Positions 23,151-31,146 of a stretch of 39,830 bases of DNA are shown here, one piece after another. The notes below the pieces were generated by a model. It was not told the DNA's origin. It saw only the letters and a program-made list of their open reading frames with translations, and did no database searches. Origin of the DNA: Hyphomicrobium_A sp035517115 (GTDB taxonomy: Bacteria; Pseudomonadota; Alphaproteobacteria; Rhizobiales; Hyphomicrobiaceae); the NCBI GenBank assembly GCA_035517115.1, contig DATIZL010000146.1, forward strand, positions 1 to 39,830, read 5' to 3'. A program made the position numbers and the translations under genes. The number at the start of each line of letters is the position of its first letter. Position 1 is the first letter of the stretch.

Positions 23151-23537
23151 TTACTTCTTCGCGCTGCCGTCGGCCGCGAACGAGTTGAGGTAGGCGAAGA
23201 GGTCGTCACGCTCGAGCTCGTCCTTGACGCCGGGGAACAGCATCTTGTTGCCGGGGACCTTCTTCTTCGGGTCGCTGATGTATTCCTTGAAGGTGGCCTC
23301 GTCCCATACCCAGCCGGCACCCTTCATGGCATCCGAATAGGCAAAGCCTTCCTCGGTTCCGGCCTTGCGGCCGATCACGCCGTTGAGGTTGGGGCCAACC
23401 TTATTGGTAGCTCCCGGGCCAATCGAATGGCACGGCGCGCACTTGGCGAAGACTTTCTTCCCGGCCTCAGCATCCTGGGCCAATGCGAGCGTCGGCAACG
23501 CAAGCATGACGCCTGCTGCGACAACCAACCTGAGCAT
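23151..23537 (-). CDS. Class I c-type cytochrome (c2/c550-like), exported
   Basis: A 128-aa protein: signal peptide MLRLVVAAGVMLALPTLALA cleaved before QDAEAG, heme motif CAPCH at residues 33-37, then the loop VGPNLNGVIGRKAGTEEGFA, the helix WDEATFKEYISDPKKKVPG and the Met ligand in KMLFPGVK. Length and motifs fit soluble periplasmic class I cytochromes of the alphaproteobacterial c2 type. Position next to pqqE suggests, without proving, that it carries electrons from a PQQ dehydrogenase. GGAAGGAA precedes the ATG. The larger open frame running to 24884 is a shadow of pqqE and is not part of this gene. Confidence 0.9.
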   Translation of the reverse strand: MLRLVVAAGVMLALPTLALAQDAEAGKKVFAKCAPCHSIGPGATNKVGPNLNGVIGRKAGTEEGFAYSDAMKGAGWVWDEATFKEYISDPKKKVPGNKMLFPGVKDELERDDLFAYLNSFAADGSAKK

Positions 23538-23707
23538 ACTGGATTCCTTCCCTATTGTTCCCGAACCGCGGCGACGCGCGACCCGGCATATTCTTATGCC
23601 AAAAAGGAATGTGCCAAGAAGTTTCTGAACTTGGACTGAACATGGTGACGCACCCCGCCGTCGCAGGGCGGCGTCAGCCAAAACAAGACGGCCGAAGTCA
23701 AGAAAAG

Positions 23708-24949
23708 CTAAGCCTCGGTCGAGGCCGGGGTTTTCTCCGTTGCCGGCTTGGGCGAGGCCCCGCCGGGGCGCCGGTAGATGAACTCCGGCGACGGCCGGTG
23801 CGACTCCACCTCCGCCACCTGCGCCCATTCCACGTGCAGCGGCGAGAGCGAGCAGGCGGGGTCCGTATTGGCCGCATCCCCGGTGAGAGCGAAGGCTTGG
23901 CAGCGGCAGCCGCCGAAATCGATCTCGCGCCGCGGGCAAGAGCGGCAGGGCTCCTTCATCCAGCTCGTGCCGCGGTACTTCTGGAAGGCGGAACCGTAGA
24001 GCCAGATCTCGCCCAGCGGCTTGTCGCGCACGTTGTCGAACTCGAGCCCCTTGATCGATTCCGCGGCGTGGCAGGGAAGCACGCGCCCCTGCGGCGTGAC
24101 GTTGATGATGCCGCGTCCCCAGCCGCCCATGCAGGGCTTGGGGAACTTCGCGTAGTAGTCGGGGACGACCATGTCGATGACGATGACGCCCTTCAAGCGC
24201 TCGCGCGCCTTCTCGGTCGCCTTGGCCGCCGCCATGAAGTCCTCCCGCGTCGGCATCAAGGCCGCGCGGTTCTTGAGCGCCCAGGCGTAGTACTGGACGT
24301 GGGCGATCTCGACGCGGCCGGCGCCGAGCTCGACCGCGTAGTCGATGATCGCCTCCACGTTCTTGATGTTGTGCCGGTGGATCGGCGCATTGATCGTCAG
24401 CGGCAGCCCGAGCTCGCGCACCCAGCCGGCGACCAGCTTCTTTTTCTCGCTGCCGCCCTTGTAGCCGGCGATGCGGTCGGCGTTCTCGGCCGCGGCATCG
24501 ACGTCCTGGATGGAGATCTGCACGTGATCGAGCCCGGCGTCCTTGAGCTTCTGCAGCCGCTCCTTGGTCAAGAGCACGGCGGCGGTGATGAGGTTGGTGT
24601 AAAGACCGGCGTCCGCAGCCGTCTTGACGATCTCCTCGAGGTCGCGGCGCACCGTCGGCTCGCCGCCGGAGAGGTGGATCTGCAGGATGCCGAGCTGGGC
24701 GGCCTGGCGCATCACCTTCTGCCATTCCTCGGTCGAAAGCTCGGTGTTGACGCGCTCGAGCTCGAGCGGGTTGGAGCAGTAGGGACACTGCAGCGGGCAG
24801 CGGTGGGTCAGCTCCGCGAGCAATCCGATCGGCGCGCGCGCGCAGGTGATGTCCACCTGCTCGGGAGCGGTGGCGCTGTCGCAACGCATCTCGCCCGCGT
24901 CCATCGTCACGGTTGCTTCCTTCACATGGGTAGGGGCAATCTCGTTCAT
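23708..24949 (-). CDS. pqqE: PqqA peptide cyclase, radical SAM enzyme
   Basis: A 413-aa PqqE, which forms the Glu-Tyr carbon-carbon bond in PqqA at the start of PQQ synthesis. The radical SAM cluster motif is in LTHRCPLQCPYCSNP (Cys-x3-Cys-x2-Cys). The SAM-binding LSGGEPTVRRDLEEIV and the C-terminal SPASM cysteines (PKPCMGGWGRG, VLPCHAAESI, EPCRSCPRREIDFGGCRCQ) are all present. The N-terminus is about 35 residues longer than typical and contains two extra Cys. The gene overlaps pqqD by four bases (ATGA). It is the last gene of the pqq operon. Confidence 0.96.
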   Translation of the reverse strand: MNEIAPTHVKEATVTMDAGEMRCDSATAPEQVDITCARAPIGLLAELTHRCPLQCPYCSNPLELERVNTELSTEEWQKVMRQAAQLGILQIHLSGGEPTVRRDLEEIVKTAADAGLYTNLITAAVLLTKERLQKLKDAGLDHVQISIQDVDAAAENADRIAGYKGGSEKKKLVAGWVRELGLPLTINAPIHRHNIKNVEAIIDYAVELGAGRVEIAHVQYYAWALKNRAALMPTREDFMAAAKATEKARERLKGVIVIDMVVPDYYAKFPKPCMGGWGRGIINVTPQGRVLPCHAAESIKGLEFDNVRDKPLGEIWLYGSAFQKYRGTSWMKEPCRSCPRREIDFGGCRCQAFALTGDAANTDPACSLSPLHVEWAQVAEVESHRPSPEFIYRRPGGASPKPATEKTPASTEA

Positions 24950-25248
24950 GCCTTCACTACTCCCTTGTCGGCGAGGTCCTGGAGCATCGCGATGATGTCC
25001 GCGACGATCTCCTCTTTGGGGGCATTGTATTCCATTGCGAGCTCGCTCGCGATGTCATCGACCGAGCGCGCTCCATCACAAAGCTTCAAAACCGCGACAG
25101 CGACGTCGTCGGGCTCGAACACGCGCTCGGGTGCGAGCACCAGCCATTTCCCGCGGCCCGCATCGTGCCGCAGCTTGATGTGCGGCGGCAGGGCCGGCCG
25201 CGAGGAGCCGCTCACGATCGCGCGCGCACGGGGCGGAGCTTCACCCAT
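24946..25248 (-). CDS. pqqD: PqqA-binding chaperone PqqD
   Basis: A 100-aa PqqD, a RiPP-recognition protein that binds the PqqA precursor and presents it to PqqE. The fold is recognisable in RPALPPHIKLRHDAGRGKWL, VLAPERVFEPDDVAVAVLKL, CDGARSVDDIASELA and the last helix IVADIIAMLQDLADKGVV. It is a separate gene here, not fused to pqqC as in Methylorubrum; the two overlap by eight bases in different frames. Stop overlaps pqqE start. Confidence 0.93.
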   Translation of the reverse strand: MGEAPPRARAIVSGSSRPALPPHIKLRHDAGRGKWLVLAPERVFEPDDVAVAVLKLCDGARSVDDIASELAMEYNAPKEEIVADIIAMLQDLADKGVVKA

Positions 25249-26026
25249 TTTTGGCCTCGGGCCGGAACGCTCCCGGCGGGATGTTGCCTTCCACGTAGGC
25301 GTGCTGGAGCGCGTCGAGCTGCACCCAGAGCACGTTGCACTTGAAGCGGACGGCGTCGACGCAGACCTCCTGCTCCTCGCGCGTCTTGGCGTTGTCGAGG
25401 ACGTACTTCAGCGCGAAATCGGCGTCGCGCGGCGCCTGCGTGAGCCGGCGCTTGAAGTAGGCCATGACCTTGTCGTCGATGAAATCGGGATAGTTCTCGA
25501 GCATCCCCGCGATGCGCTCCTTGTGGATCTTGGGAGCGAATAGCTCAGTGAGCGAGGAGGCAACCGCCACCGTAATCGGCTGCTCGCGCACGAAGGTGAC
25601 GTAGGATTCGACGGCGAACTTGGTGGCCGGCAGCGCCCCCTTCATGGAGATGACGTAGTCGCGGTCGAGCCCGAGGCCATCGGTCAGCACCAGCCAGCGC
25701 TCGATGCCGCCTTCCTCCTCGCCGTAGCCGTCATGATCGAGCACCCGGTGCACCCACTCGCGCCGCAGCCCGCGGTCGTAGAGGCGGCTGATCAAGGCAG
25801 CATCCTTGCGCGGCACCGCAGCCTGGTAGCAGTAGCGGTTGAGCGCCCAGGCCTGCACTTGGGGTTTCTTGAGCTTGCCGCCGTGCAGCATGTGATGGAA
25901 CGGATGCTTGTCGTGGTAGCGCTCAGCGCCCACGGCGCGGATCGCGGCCTCGAAGTCGGCGCGGCTCATCGGCTCGTCCGGCTTGCGCTCGGCGCTCATG
26001 CGCTCGAGGCTGACTGGCTCGGTCAT
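25241..26026 (-). CDS. pqqC: Pyrroloquinoline-quinone synthase
   Basis: A 261-aa PqqC, the cofactor-free oxidase of the last step of PQQ synthesis (ring closure and oxidation). Family motifs: AERYHDKHPFHHMLHGGKLK, VQAWALNRYCYQAAVPRKDA, REWVHRVLDHDGYGEEEGGI, ITVAVASSLTELFAPKIHKE and CNVLWVQLDALQHAYVEG. The His/Arg/Tyr active-site clusters appear intact. Start at ATG 26026 is backed by GGAGGT eight bases upstream and by ATGA overlap with pqqB; the frame is open 12 codons further. The first ~30 residues precede the conserved domain. Confidence 0.95.
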   Translation of the reverse strand: MTEPVSLERMSAERKPDEPMSRADFEAAIRAVGAERYHDKHPFHHMLHGGKLKKPQVQAWALNRYCYQAAVPRKDAALISRLYDRGLRREWVHRVLDHDGYGEEEGGIERWLVLTDGLGLDRDYVISMKGALPATKFAVESYVTFVREQPITVAVASSLTELFAPKIHKERIAGMLENYPDFIDDKVMAYFKRRLTQAPRDADFALKYVLDNAKTREEQEVCVDAVRFKCNVLWVQLDALQHAYVEGNIPPGAFRPEAKNG

Positions 26027-26955
26027 AGGCGTACCTCCAATCCGTCGTATCCGACTTCCCAACCCGCTCCCTCGATCGTTTTGCGTGCCGCCGAGTTCTC
26101 CTCGAGCGCCGGATTCGAATTGTTGATGTGCACATATATGAGCCTTCCGACCCCCAGTTTCGAGAAGGCGGAGATGGAGCCCGCGGGCCCCGACATGCTG
26201 ATGTGCCCCATGCGGGCGCCGGTCTTGTTGAGCAGGCCCTGCTCGATCATCTCGTTGTCGGTGAAGAGGGTGCCGTCGAAGAAGACGACGGAGGCGCCCT
26301 TGAGGCGCTTGGCGAGCGCCTCATCGACGGCCGCGCAGCCGGGGATATAGAAGAACGAGGTTTTGGCCGAGGGATCGGTGATCTTGAGGCCGATGGTGTC
26401 GCCTTCCTGGGTGCCGAAATCCGCGCCCGCGGAGGCATCCTCGAGATAAAGGGCGACCTTGCCCGGCACGGCGAAGGCTTCGACGGTGAGACCGAAGTCG
26501 ACCCCGGCGCCCTCGATCGGCATCGGCTGATCGAGCGGCAGCGTGATACGCGGCACGAGCGTCTCCGGCAGGATCTGGAATATCGAGTTCGACTTCAGGA
26601 TGCCGAGCACGCGGCGCGTGCCGTAGATCGAGAACGGCTGCGCCTCACGCAGGTCGATGAGACCGATGATGTGATCGACGTCGCCGTTGGTGAGGACGAC
26701 GGCCTTGATGGGGCTGTGGCGCAGCCCGAGCTTCTTGTCGGCGTGGAGAGCCGGGGTGCGCTCGATCTGCTGGCGCAGGTCGGGTGAAGCGTTGAGCAAC
26801 GCCCAGCTCATCCCGTCGCGGCTGACCGCGAGGGAGGATTGCGTGCGGGCCTTGAAACCGGGGGAGCCTGTGCGGACTGCCACGCAGTTATGGCAGTTGC
26901 AATTCCATTGCGGAAAGCCGCCGCCAGCACCTGACCCCAGAACCTTGATGATCAT
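26023..26955 (-). CDS. pqqB: PQQ biosynthesis protein PqqB (metallo-hydrolase fold)
   Basis: A 310-aa PqqB of the metallo-beta-lactamase superfamily, now regarded as an oxygenase acting on the PQQ intermediate. It opens MIIKVLGSGAGGGFPQWNCN with the zinc-type Cys cluster NCNCHNC, then SLAVSRDGMSWALLNASPDL, the metal motif NGDVDHIIGLIDLREAQPF, FIPGCAAVDEALAKRL, FFDGTLFTDNEM and LIYVHINNSNPALEENS. Family-normal length. It is 112 bases downstream of pqqA, separated by an RNA hairpin, and overlaps pqqC by four bases. Confidence 0.96.
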   Translation of the reverse strand: MIIKVLGSGAGGGFPQWNCNCHNCVAVRTGSPGFKARTQSSLAVSRDGMSWALLNASPDLRQQIERTPALHADKKLGLRHSPIKAVVLTNGDVDHIIGLIDLREAQPFSIYGTRRVLGILKSNSIFQILPETLVPRITLPLDQPMPIEGAGVDFGLTVEAFAVPGKVALYLEDASAGADFGTQEGDTIGLKITDPSAKTSFFYIPGCAAVDEALAKRLKGASVVFFDGTLFTDNEMIEQGLLNKTGARMGHISMSGPAGSISAFSKLGVGRLIYVHINNSNPALEENSAARKTIEGAGWEVGYDGLEVRL

Positions 26956-26996
26956 GGAATCGTCGAGTCTTGGGGGCGCGCCGACGCCTCGGAAAT

Positions 26997-27030
26997 GACA
27001 ACGGCGGCCGATGTGTCGACCGCCGTCGTC
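26997..27030 (-). promoter_or_regulatory. RNA hairpin between pqqA and pqqB
   Basis: Read on the minus strand (the direction of the operon), two 15-base arms around a CACA loop pair completely, with 13 Watson-Crick pairs and two G-U pairs. Read on the plus strand the same two positions would be A-C mismatches, so the structure belongs to the pqq transcript. No strong U-run follows. It is a likely attenuator or processing/stability element that keeps pqqA mRNA in excess over pqqB-E, as the peptide substrate requires. Confidence 0.6.
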
Positions 27031-27067
27031 GGAAACTCACATGAGTAAGTGAGCGGATCGACAGTCG

Positions 27068-27157
27068 TTAGATGATGTCGATCTCGGCCGGCAGATACGA
27101 GGTGACCTCGAGGCCGACTTCCTGCTCACGAACTGCGGGCTTGGTCCAAACCTTCAT
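27068..27157 (-). CDS. pqqA: PQQ precursor peptide PqqA
   Basis: A 29-residue peptide beginning MKVWTKPAVREQEVGLEVTS and ending YLPAEIDII. It contains the conserved Glu and Tyr spaced E-x3-Y (EVTSY) that are crosslinked by PqqE to become the PQQ skeleton. AGGAGG lies about eight bases before the ATG, the strongest ribosome site in the window, fitting a peptide made in excess. The frame is open for another 53 codons upstream, but those have no similarity and the ribosome site decides the start. First gene of the pqqABCDE operon. Confidence 0.97.
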   Translation of the reverse strand: MKVWTKPAVREQEVGLEVTSYLPAEIDII

Positions 27158-27683
27158 AACGTTCCTCCTAAATCGGCAAGTTGCCTTCCATCTACGGATG
27201 GCCCCGCCGAGGGTCCACCCACTGGGTCGGACACTTTCTTTTGGTGAAGTGCCTCTCCAGTCTGCGGATCGGGACGAGATAGTCAAGTCCGGACCGCCGT
27301 GCCCGCTATAGACCACACCTCTCCTTCGAGCAGCAAGTCAAAACTGGCTCACAAACTCGTGTCTGAGCGAGCGTTCTTACGCTTGCTTGAGCTATGCATT
27401 GAGCGCTCTTGCACGACGCGATCCCGCCATCGCGATCGCTTGATCGTTTGCACACTGAATAGTGTGCGCTGCAACCTCGTTGATCGTGAGCCCGCGGCAC
27501 GGAACGCAAATGTCGCCGTCGCCGTCCGCGCGGATTGGGGGTGTGAGGGGCAGCGCCCGAGGACGAACCCCCTTTGGCTGGATCGGCAAAAGCTCAAGTT
27601 AAGAGAAAGCGCTTCCGGTGGATGGTCCCTGAGAGGAAATCGGTTCTTATTTCCTCCAACGGGATGCGCAGCAATAGAAAATT
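27158..27683. other. Intergenic region between pqqA and cysG (526 bp)
   Basis: No credible gene. Both transcription units leave from here, so it should carry the pqqA and cysG promoters. A perfect inverted repeat GCACACT-GAAT-AGTGTGC (27450-27467) could be an operator or small hairpin. The open frames in this stretch (for example plus strand 27299-27775) have no recognisable domain and run into cysG out of frame. Confidence 0.5.
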
Positions 27684-29249
27684 GTGCTTCGACATCCTAT
27701 AAAGCCGGACAGCGGCGCCACGCCAAATCTCGAGGCCGCCGCGCTCGCCTCACCACTTGCGGGCGGGAAGCTTAACGCCGAGCGAAAGGTCTGGCTCTTG
27801 CGCTACTTTCCCATCTTCGTCGACCTCGATGGCCACGACGTGCTGATCGTCGGCGGGGGTGAGAAGGCGCTGCAGAAGCTGCGCCTCCTTGCCAAGTCGA
27901 CGGCACGCATCCGCCTTGTGGCGCCGCAGTTCGACGCCGGCATCCGGGAGCTCGCGCATGCGCCGGCGGTAACGCTGATTGAGCGCAGCTTCGCTCCCTC
28001 CGACCTTCACGGCGCTGTGCTCATCTTTGCGGCAGCCGACGATGTAGCCGTCAATTCGCAGGTTGCGCTGGAAGCTAAAGCGCAGGGCATCCCCCACAAC
28101 GTGGTTGATGGCCCGGCCGAGAGCACGTTCATCATGCCGGCCATCGTCGACCGCGATCCCGTGGTCGTCGCCATCGGCACCGAGGGGTCCGCCCCCGTGC
28201 TTGCCCGCGAGATCAAGGCCAAGATCGAGGCTTGGCTGCCGGCCAACTTCGGCCGTGTGGCGGAAGGCGCAATGGCGCTGCGCCGCCGCGTCCACGAAGC
28301 GCTCAGCGACCCGGTCGCGCGCCGGAGGGTTTGGGGAGCGCTGCTGCACGGAGCTTGGCGCGCTTCTGTCCTGCACGGAGAGACGGCCGCTGCCGAGTGC
28401 GAGCTCGAGCGCCAGCTTGCCGCCGCCCGCTCAGGGGCAGAGCGAACGGGCAGCGTGGCGCTCATCGGCTGTGGCCCGGGCGATCCCGACCTGTTGACGC
28501 TCAAGGCGCAGCAGCGGCTGCAGGAGGCGGACGTCCTGGTCGTCGATCGTCTCGTCAATCCCGCCATCCTCGAATACGCGCGCCGCGACGCGCAGCGCAT
28601 CGACGCCGGCAAGGAGCCCGAGGGGCCTTCGGCCGCCCAGGACGAAATCAACCGCATCCTCGTGCGCGAGGCCTTGAAGGGTCAGCGGGTCGCGCGCCTT
28701 AAAGGCGGCGATGCGTTCGTGTTCGGGCGTGCGGCCGAGGAGATGGCCGCCGTGCGTGCCGCCGGCATTCCGGTCGAGGTGATCCCGGGCATCACGGCCG
28801 CGCATGCGTGCGCCGCCGGCATAGGGCTGCCACTGACCCTGCGCCAGAAGGTGCGCCAGTTCGCGGTCGTCACCGGGGCGTCCGCCGACGGAGCCTTCGA
28901 TCTCGATTGGGCGGCGCTGGCAAAGCCGGGCCAGGGCTTCGCGATCTACATGGGTGTGCGCAGTGCCGCGCATTTCCGTGACAAGCTCATCGCCGCCGGT
29001 GCCGGTCCGCAAACGGCAGTGGTCATCGTGGAGAATGGATCGCTTGCCAGCGAACGAGTCATTGCCACCGAGCTTGGTCACCTGGGCCGCGCCATCGAAA
29101 GCATGGAGGTCAAGGGCCCCGCCATCATCTTCGTCGGACTCGACTGGGCGGCGGCGGGGCTCTCCCCGCCGGAGAGGCTTGAGCGCTACGAGCCGGCGCC
29201 CGCGAGCGGGGCGAAAGAATTCGAGCGGCGCCTCGCGCCGCAGAGCTAA
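27684..29249 (+). CDS. cysG: Siroheme synthase (trifunctional CysG)
   Basis: Up to 521 aa. The N-terminal precorrin-2 dehydrogenase/ferrochelatase domain has LRYFPIFVDLDGHDVLIVGG and RIRLVAPQFDAGIRELA, with AAADDVAVNSQVALEAKAQG and HNVVDGPAESTFIMPAIVDR. The C-terminal uroporphyrinogen-III methyltransferase domain has VALIGCGPGDPDLLTLKAQQ, VLVVDRLVNPAILEYA, VARLKGGDAFVFGRAAEEMA and AGIPVEVIPGITAAHACAAG. It makes siroheme for the sulfite reductase encoded downstream. GTG 27684 is the longest start; TTG 27798, with AAGG eight bases upstream, opens just at LRYFP where the family usually begins, and is a serious alternative. Confidence 0.92.
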   Translation: MLRHPIKPDSGATPNLEAAALASPLAGGKLNAERKVWLLRYFPIFVDLDGHDVLIVGGGEKALQKLRLLAKSTARIRLVAPQFDAGIRELAHAPAVTLIERSFAPSDLHGAVLIFAAADDVAVNSQVALEAKAQGIPHNVVDGPAESTFIMPAIVDRDPVVVAIGTEGSAPVLAREIKAKIEAWLPANFGRVAEGAMALRRRVHEALSDPVARRRVWGALLHGAWRASVLHGETAAAECELERQLAAARSGAERTGSVALIGCGPGDPDLLTLKAQQRLQEADVLVVDRLVNPAILEYARRDAQRIDAGKEPEGPSAAQDEINRILVREALKGQRVARLKGGDAFVFGRAAEEMAAVRAAGIPVEVIPGITAAHACAAGIGLPLTLRQKVRQFAVVTGASADGAFDLDWAALAKPGQGFAIYMGVRSAAHFRDKLIAAGAGPQTAVVIVENGSLASERVIATELGHLGRAIESMEVKGPAIIFVGLDWAAAGLSPPERLERYEPAPASGAKEFERRLAPQS

Positions 29250-29314
29250 AGGTGCAACGGAAGTGATAGGCTTCGTGGCGCTAAAGGGGTTTTGACGATG
29301 GCAAGGAGGCGTTC

Positions 29315-31102
29315 GTGACCGCCGCACCGCTGCTTCCGCGGAACGCACCGTTCTCGCCGGAGGACATCGATACGCTGAACACGGTCGTCTCGCGCACGAC
29401 CGCGCAGCAGCGCGCCTGGCTTGCGGGTTTCTTCGCCGGTTTCGAGGCCGCACAAGGCGGCCAGCCTCAGCCGCAGCCGCTCGCACCCCCGAAACCGCGG
29501 GAGCCCCTGACCGTGCTTTATGGCAGCGAGAGCGGCAACTCCGAAGCGCTGGCCCTGAAGGTCAAGAAGCTCGCGCAGAAGCACGGGCTCGACGCGCGCG
29601 TCTACGACATGGCCGACGCCGACATGAGCGTGCTGAGCAAGGCCAAGAACCTGATGGTGTTCGTGGCGACGTGGGGCGAAGGCGATCCGCCGGGCCGCGC
29701 CGTCGATTTCTACAACACGTTGATGAGCGACGCCGCGCCCAAGCTCGACAAGAGCCAGCGCTTCGCTGTCCTCGCGCTGGGGGACACGGCATACGCGCAG
29801 TTCTGCGCCGTCGGCAGGGCGGTCGACGCGCGCCTCGAGGCACTGGGCGCCACCCGCGCCGCCGACCGCATCGACCTCGACCTCGACTTTGCCAAGAAGG
29901 CCGCCGAGTGGACCGAGGGCACGCTCGCCAAGCTCGCTCCGGCCGATAGCGGCGCGTCGACCACCGTCGTGCATGTGGATTTCAAGGGCGGGGCGCAGCC
30001 CTCCGAGGACGAGGAGCCCGCATTCACCGCCGAGAACGCGCTCGAGGCCGAGATCGCGACGCTCATCGATCTCAACGGAACCGGGTCAACGCGCGAGACC
30101 TGGCACGTGGAGATCGCGGCGGACGCGCCCGGCTTCTCCTATCTGCCGGGAGATTCCATCGGTGTGCTGCCGGAGAACGACCCCGGGCTGGCACTCGAGC
30201 TTGCCGAGGCCGTGGGGCTCGGGGCCGAGGGCAGCAGCGTGCAGAAGCTGCGCCAGAGCTTCGACATAACGACCCTCTCGCGCAACCTCGTGGAAGCCTA
30301 CGCCAAGCTCACGGGGCGCGGCGAGGTGGCGAAGCTCGCCGAGCCGAAGGCGTTCGCCGAGTTCTCGGCCGACCGCCAGCTCATCGACCTCTTCGAGACG
30401 TTCCCGGAGAAGCTCTCCTCCGCGCAGCTCTTCGGCCTGTTGCGGCCGCTGCCCGGCCGCCTCTACTCGGTCGCTTCGAGCTTGGCGGCGCATCCCGGCG
30501 AGGCGCATCTGCTCGTCGGAACCGTGCGCTGGGAGTCGCACGGGAAGAAGCGCAAGGGCGTCGCCTCCACCTACCTCGCCGATCGCACCCGCGTGGGCGA
30601 CAAGGTGCGCATCTACGTGAAGCCGAACCGGCACTTCCGCCTGCCGGAGGATGGCGCGCGGCCCATCATCATGATCGGTGCGGGCACCGGAGTGGCGCCC
30701 TACCGCGCCTTCATCGAGGAGCGCGTCGAACGGGGCGCCAAAGGCAGGAGCTGGCTCGTGTTCGGCGAGCGCAACTACACCTTTGACTTTCTTTACCAGC
30801 TCGAATGGCAGGACCACCTGGCGTCGGGTGCGCTGTCGCGCATCGATGTCGCGTTCTCGCGCGATCAGCCGGAGAAGATCTACGTGCAGCAGCGCCTGTG
30901 GGAGCGCCGCGACGAGGTCTTGAGGTGGATCGAGGACGGAACGCACATCTACGTGTGCGGCGACGAGAAGGGCATGGGCCGCGACGTCGACGTGATGCTG
31001 GCACGCATCCTGGCGTCGGGTGCGCGTGGCGACGAGGAAGCGGGCCGGGCCAAGCTGAAGGAGCTTGCCAAGGCCGGCCGCTATCAGCGCGACGTTTATT
31101 GA
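29315..31102 (+). CDS. cysJ: Assimilatory sulfite reductase (NADPH) flavoprotein subunit
   Basis: A 595-aa diflavin reductase: N-terminal helix, FMN flavodoxin domain (LTVLYGSESGNSEALALKVK, VFVATWGEGDPPGRAVDFYN), linker, FAD domain (YLPGDSIGVLPENDPG, RLYSVASS) and NADPH domain (IIMIGAGTGVAPYRAFIEER, SWLVFGERNYTFDFLYQLEW, YVCGDEKGMGRDVDVML), ending in the YQRDVY aromatic tail that stacks on FAD. It passes electrons from NADPH to CysI. GTG start supported by AAGGAGG at 29303-29309; no in-frame ATG nearby. The gap to cysI is 44 bases, so one operon with cysG and cysI is likely. Confidence 0.94.
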   Translation: MTAAPLLPRNAPFSPEDIDTLNTVVSRTTAQQRAWLAGFFAGFEAAQGGQPQPQPLAPPKPREPLTVLYGSESGNSEALALKVKKLAQKHGLDARVYDMADADMSVLSKAKNLMVFVATWGEGDPPGRAVDFYNTLMSDAAPKLDKSQRFAVLALGDTAYAQFCAVGRAVDARLEALGATRAADRIDLDLDFAKKAAEWTEGTLAKLAPADSGASTTVVHVDFKGGAQPSEDEEPAFTAENALEAEIATLIDLNGTGSTRETWHVEIAADAPGFSYLPGDSIGVLPENDPGLALELAEAVGLGAEGSSVQKLRQSFDITTLSRNLVEAYAKLTGRGEVAKLAEPKAFAEFSADRQLIDLFETFPEKLSSAQLFGLLRPLPGRLYSVASSLAAHPGEAHLLVGTVRWESHGKKRKGVASTYLADRTRVGDKVRIYVKPNRHFRLPEDGARPIIMIGAGTGVAPYRAFIEERVERGAKGRSWLVFGERNYTFDFLYQLEWQDHLASGALSRIDVAFSRDQPEKIYVQQRLWERRDEVLRWIEDGTHIYVCGDEKGMGRDVDVMLARILASGARGDEEAGRAKLKELAKAGRYQRDVY

Positions 31103-31146
31103 GATTGGAGCGTGGGTGCAGCCCGCGGCCCACGGGACAGGCGAAG

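Noticed and set aside
23151..24884. Cytochrome c as the C-terminus of a 577-residue fusion
   Set aside because: The upstream part is an out-of-frame reading of pqqE; the cytochrome has its own ribosome site and signal peptide.
23555..25543. 662-codon open frame on the plus strand
   Set aside because: Antisense shadow of pqqE and pqqD in GC-rich DNA; no recognisable domain, Arg/Gly/Leu-biased composition.
27158..27316. 82-residue version of PqqA
   Set aside because: AGGAGG and family length place the start at 27157.
27299..27775. 158-codon plus-strand open frame before cysG
   Set aside because: No domain, unusual composition, and it runs out of frame into cysG.
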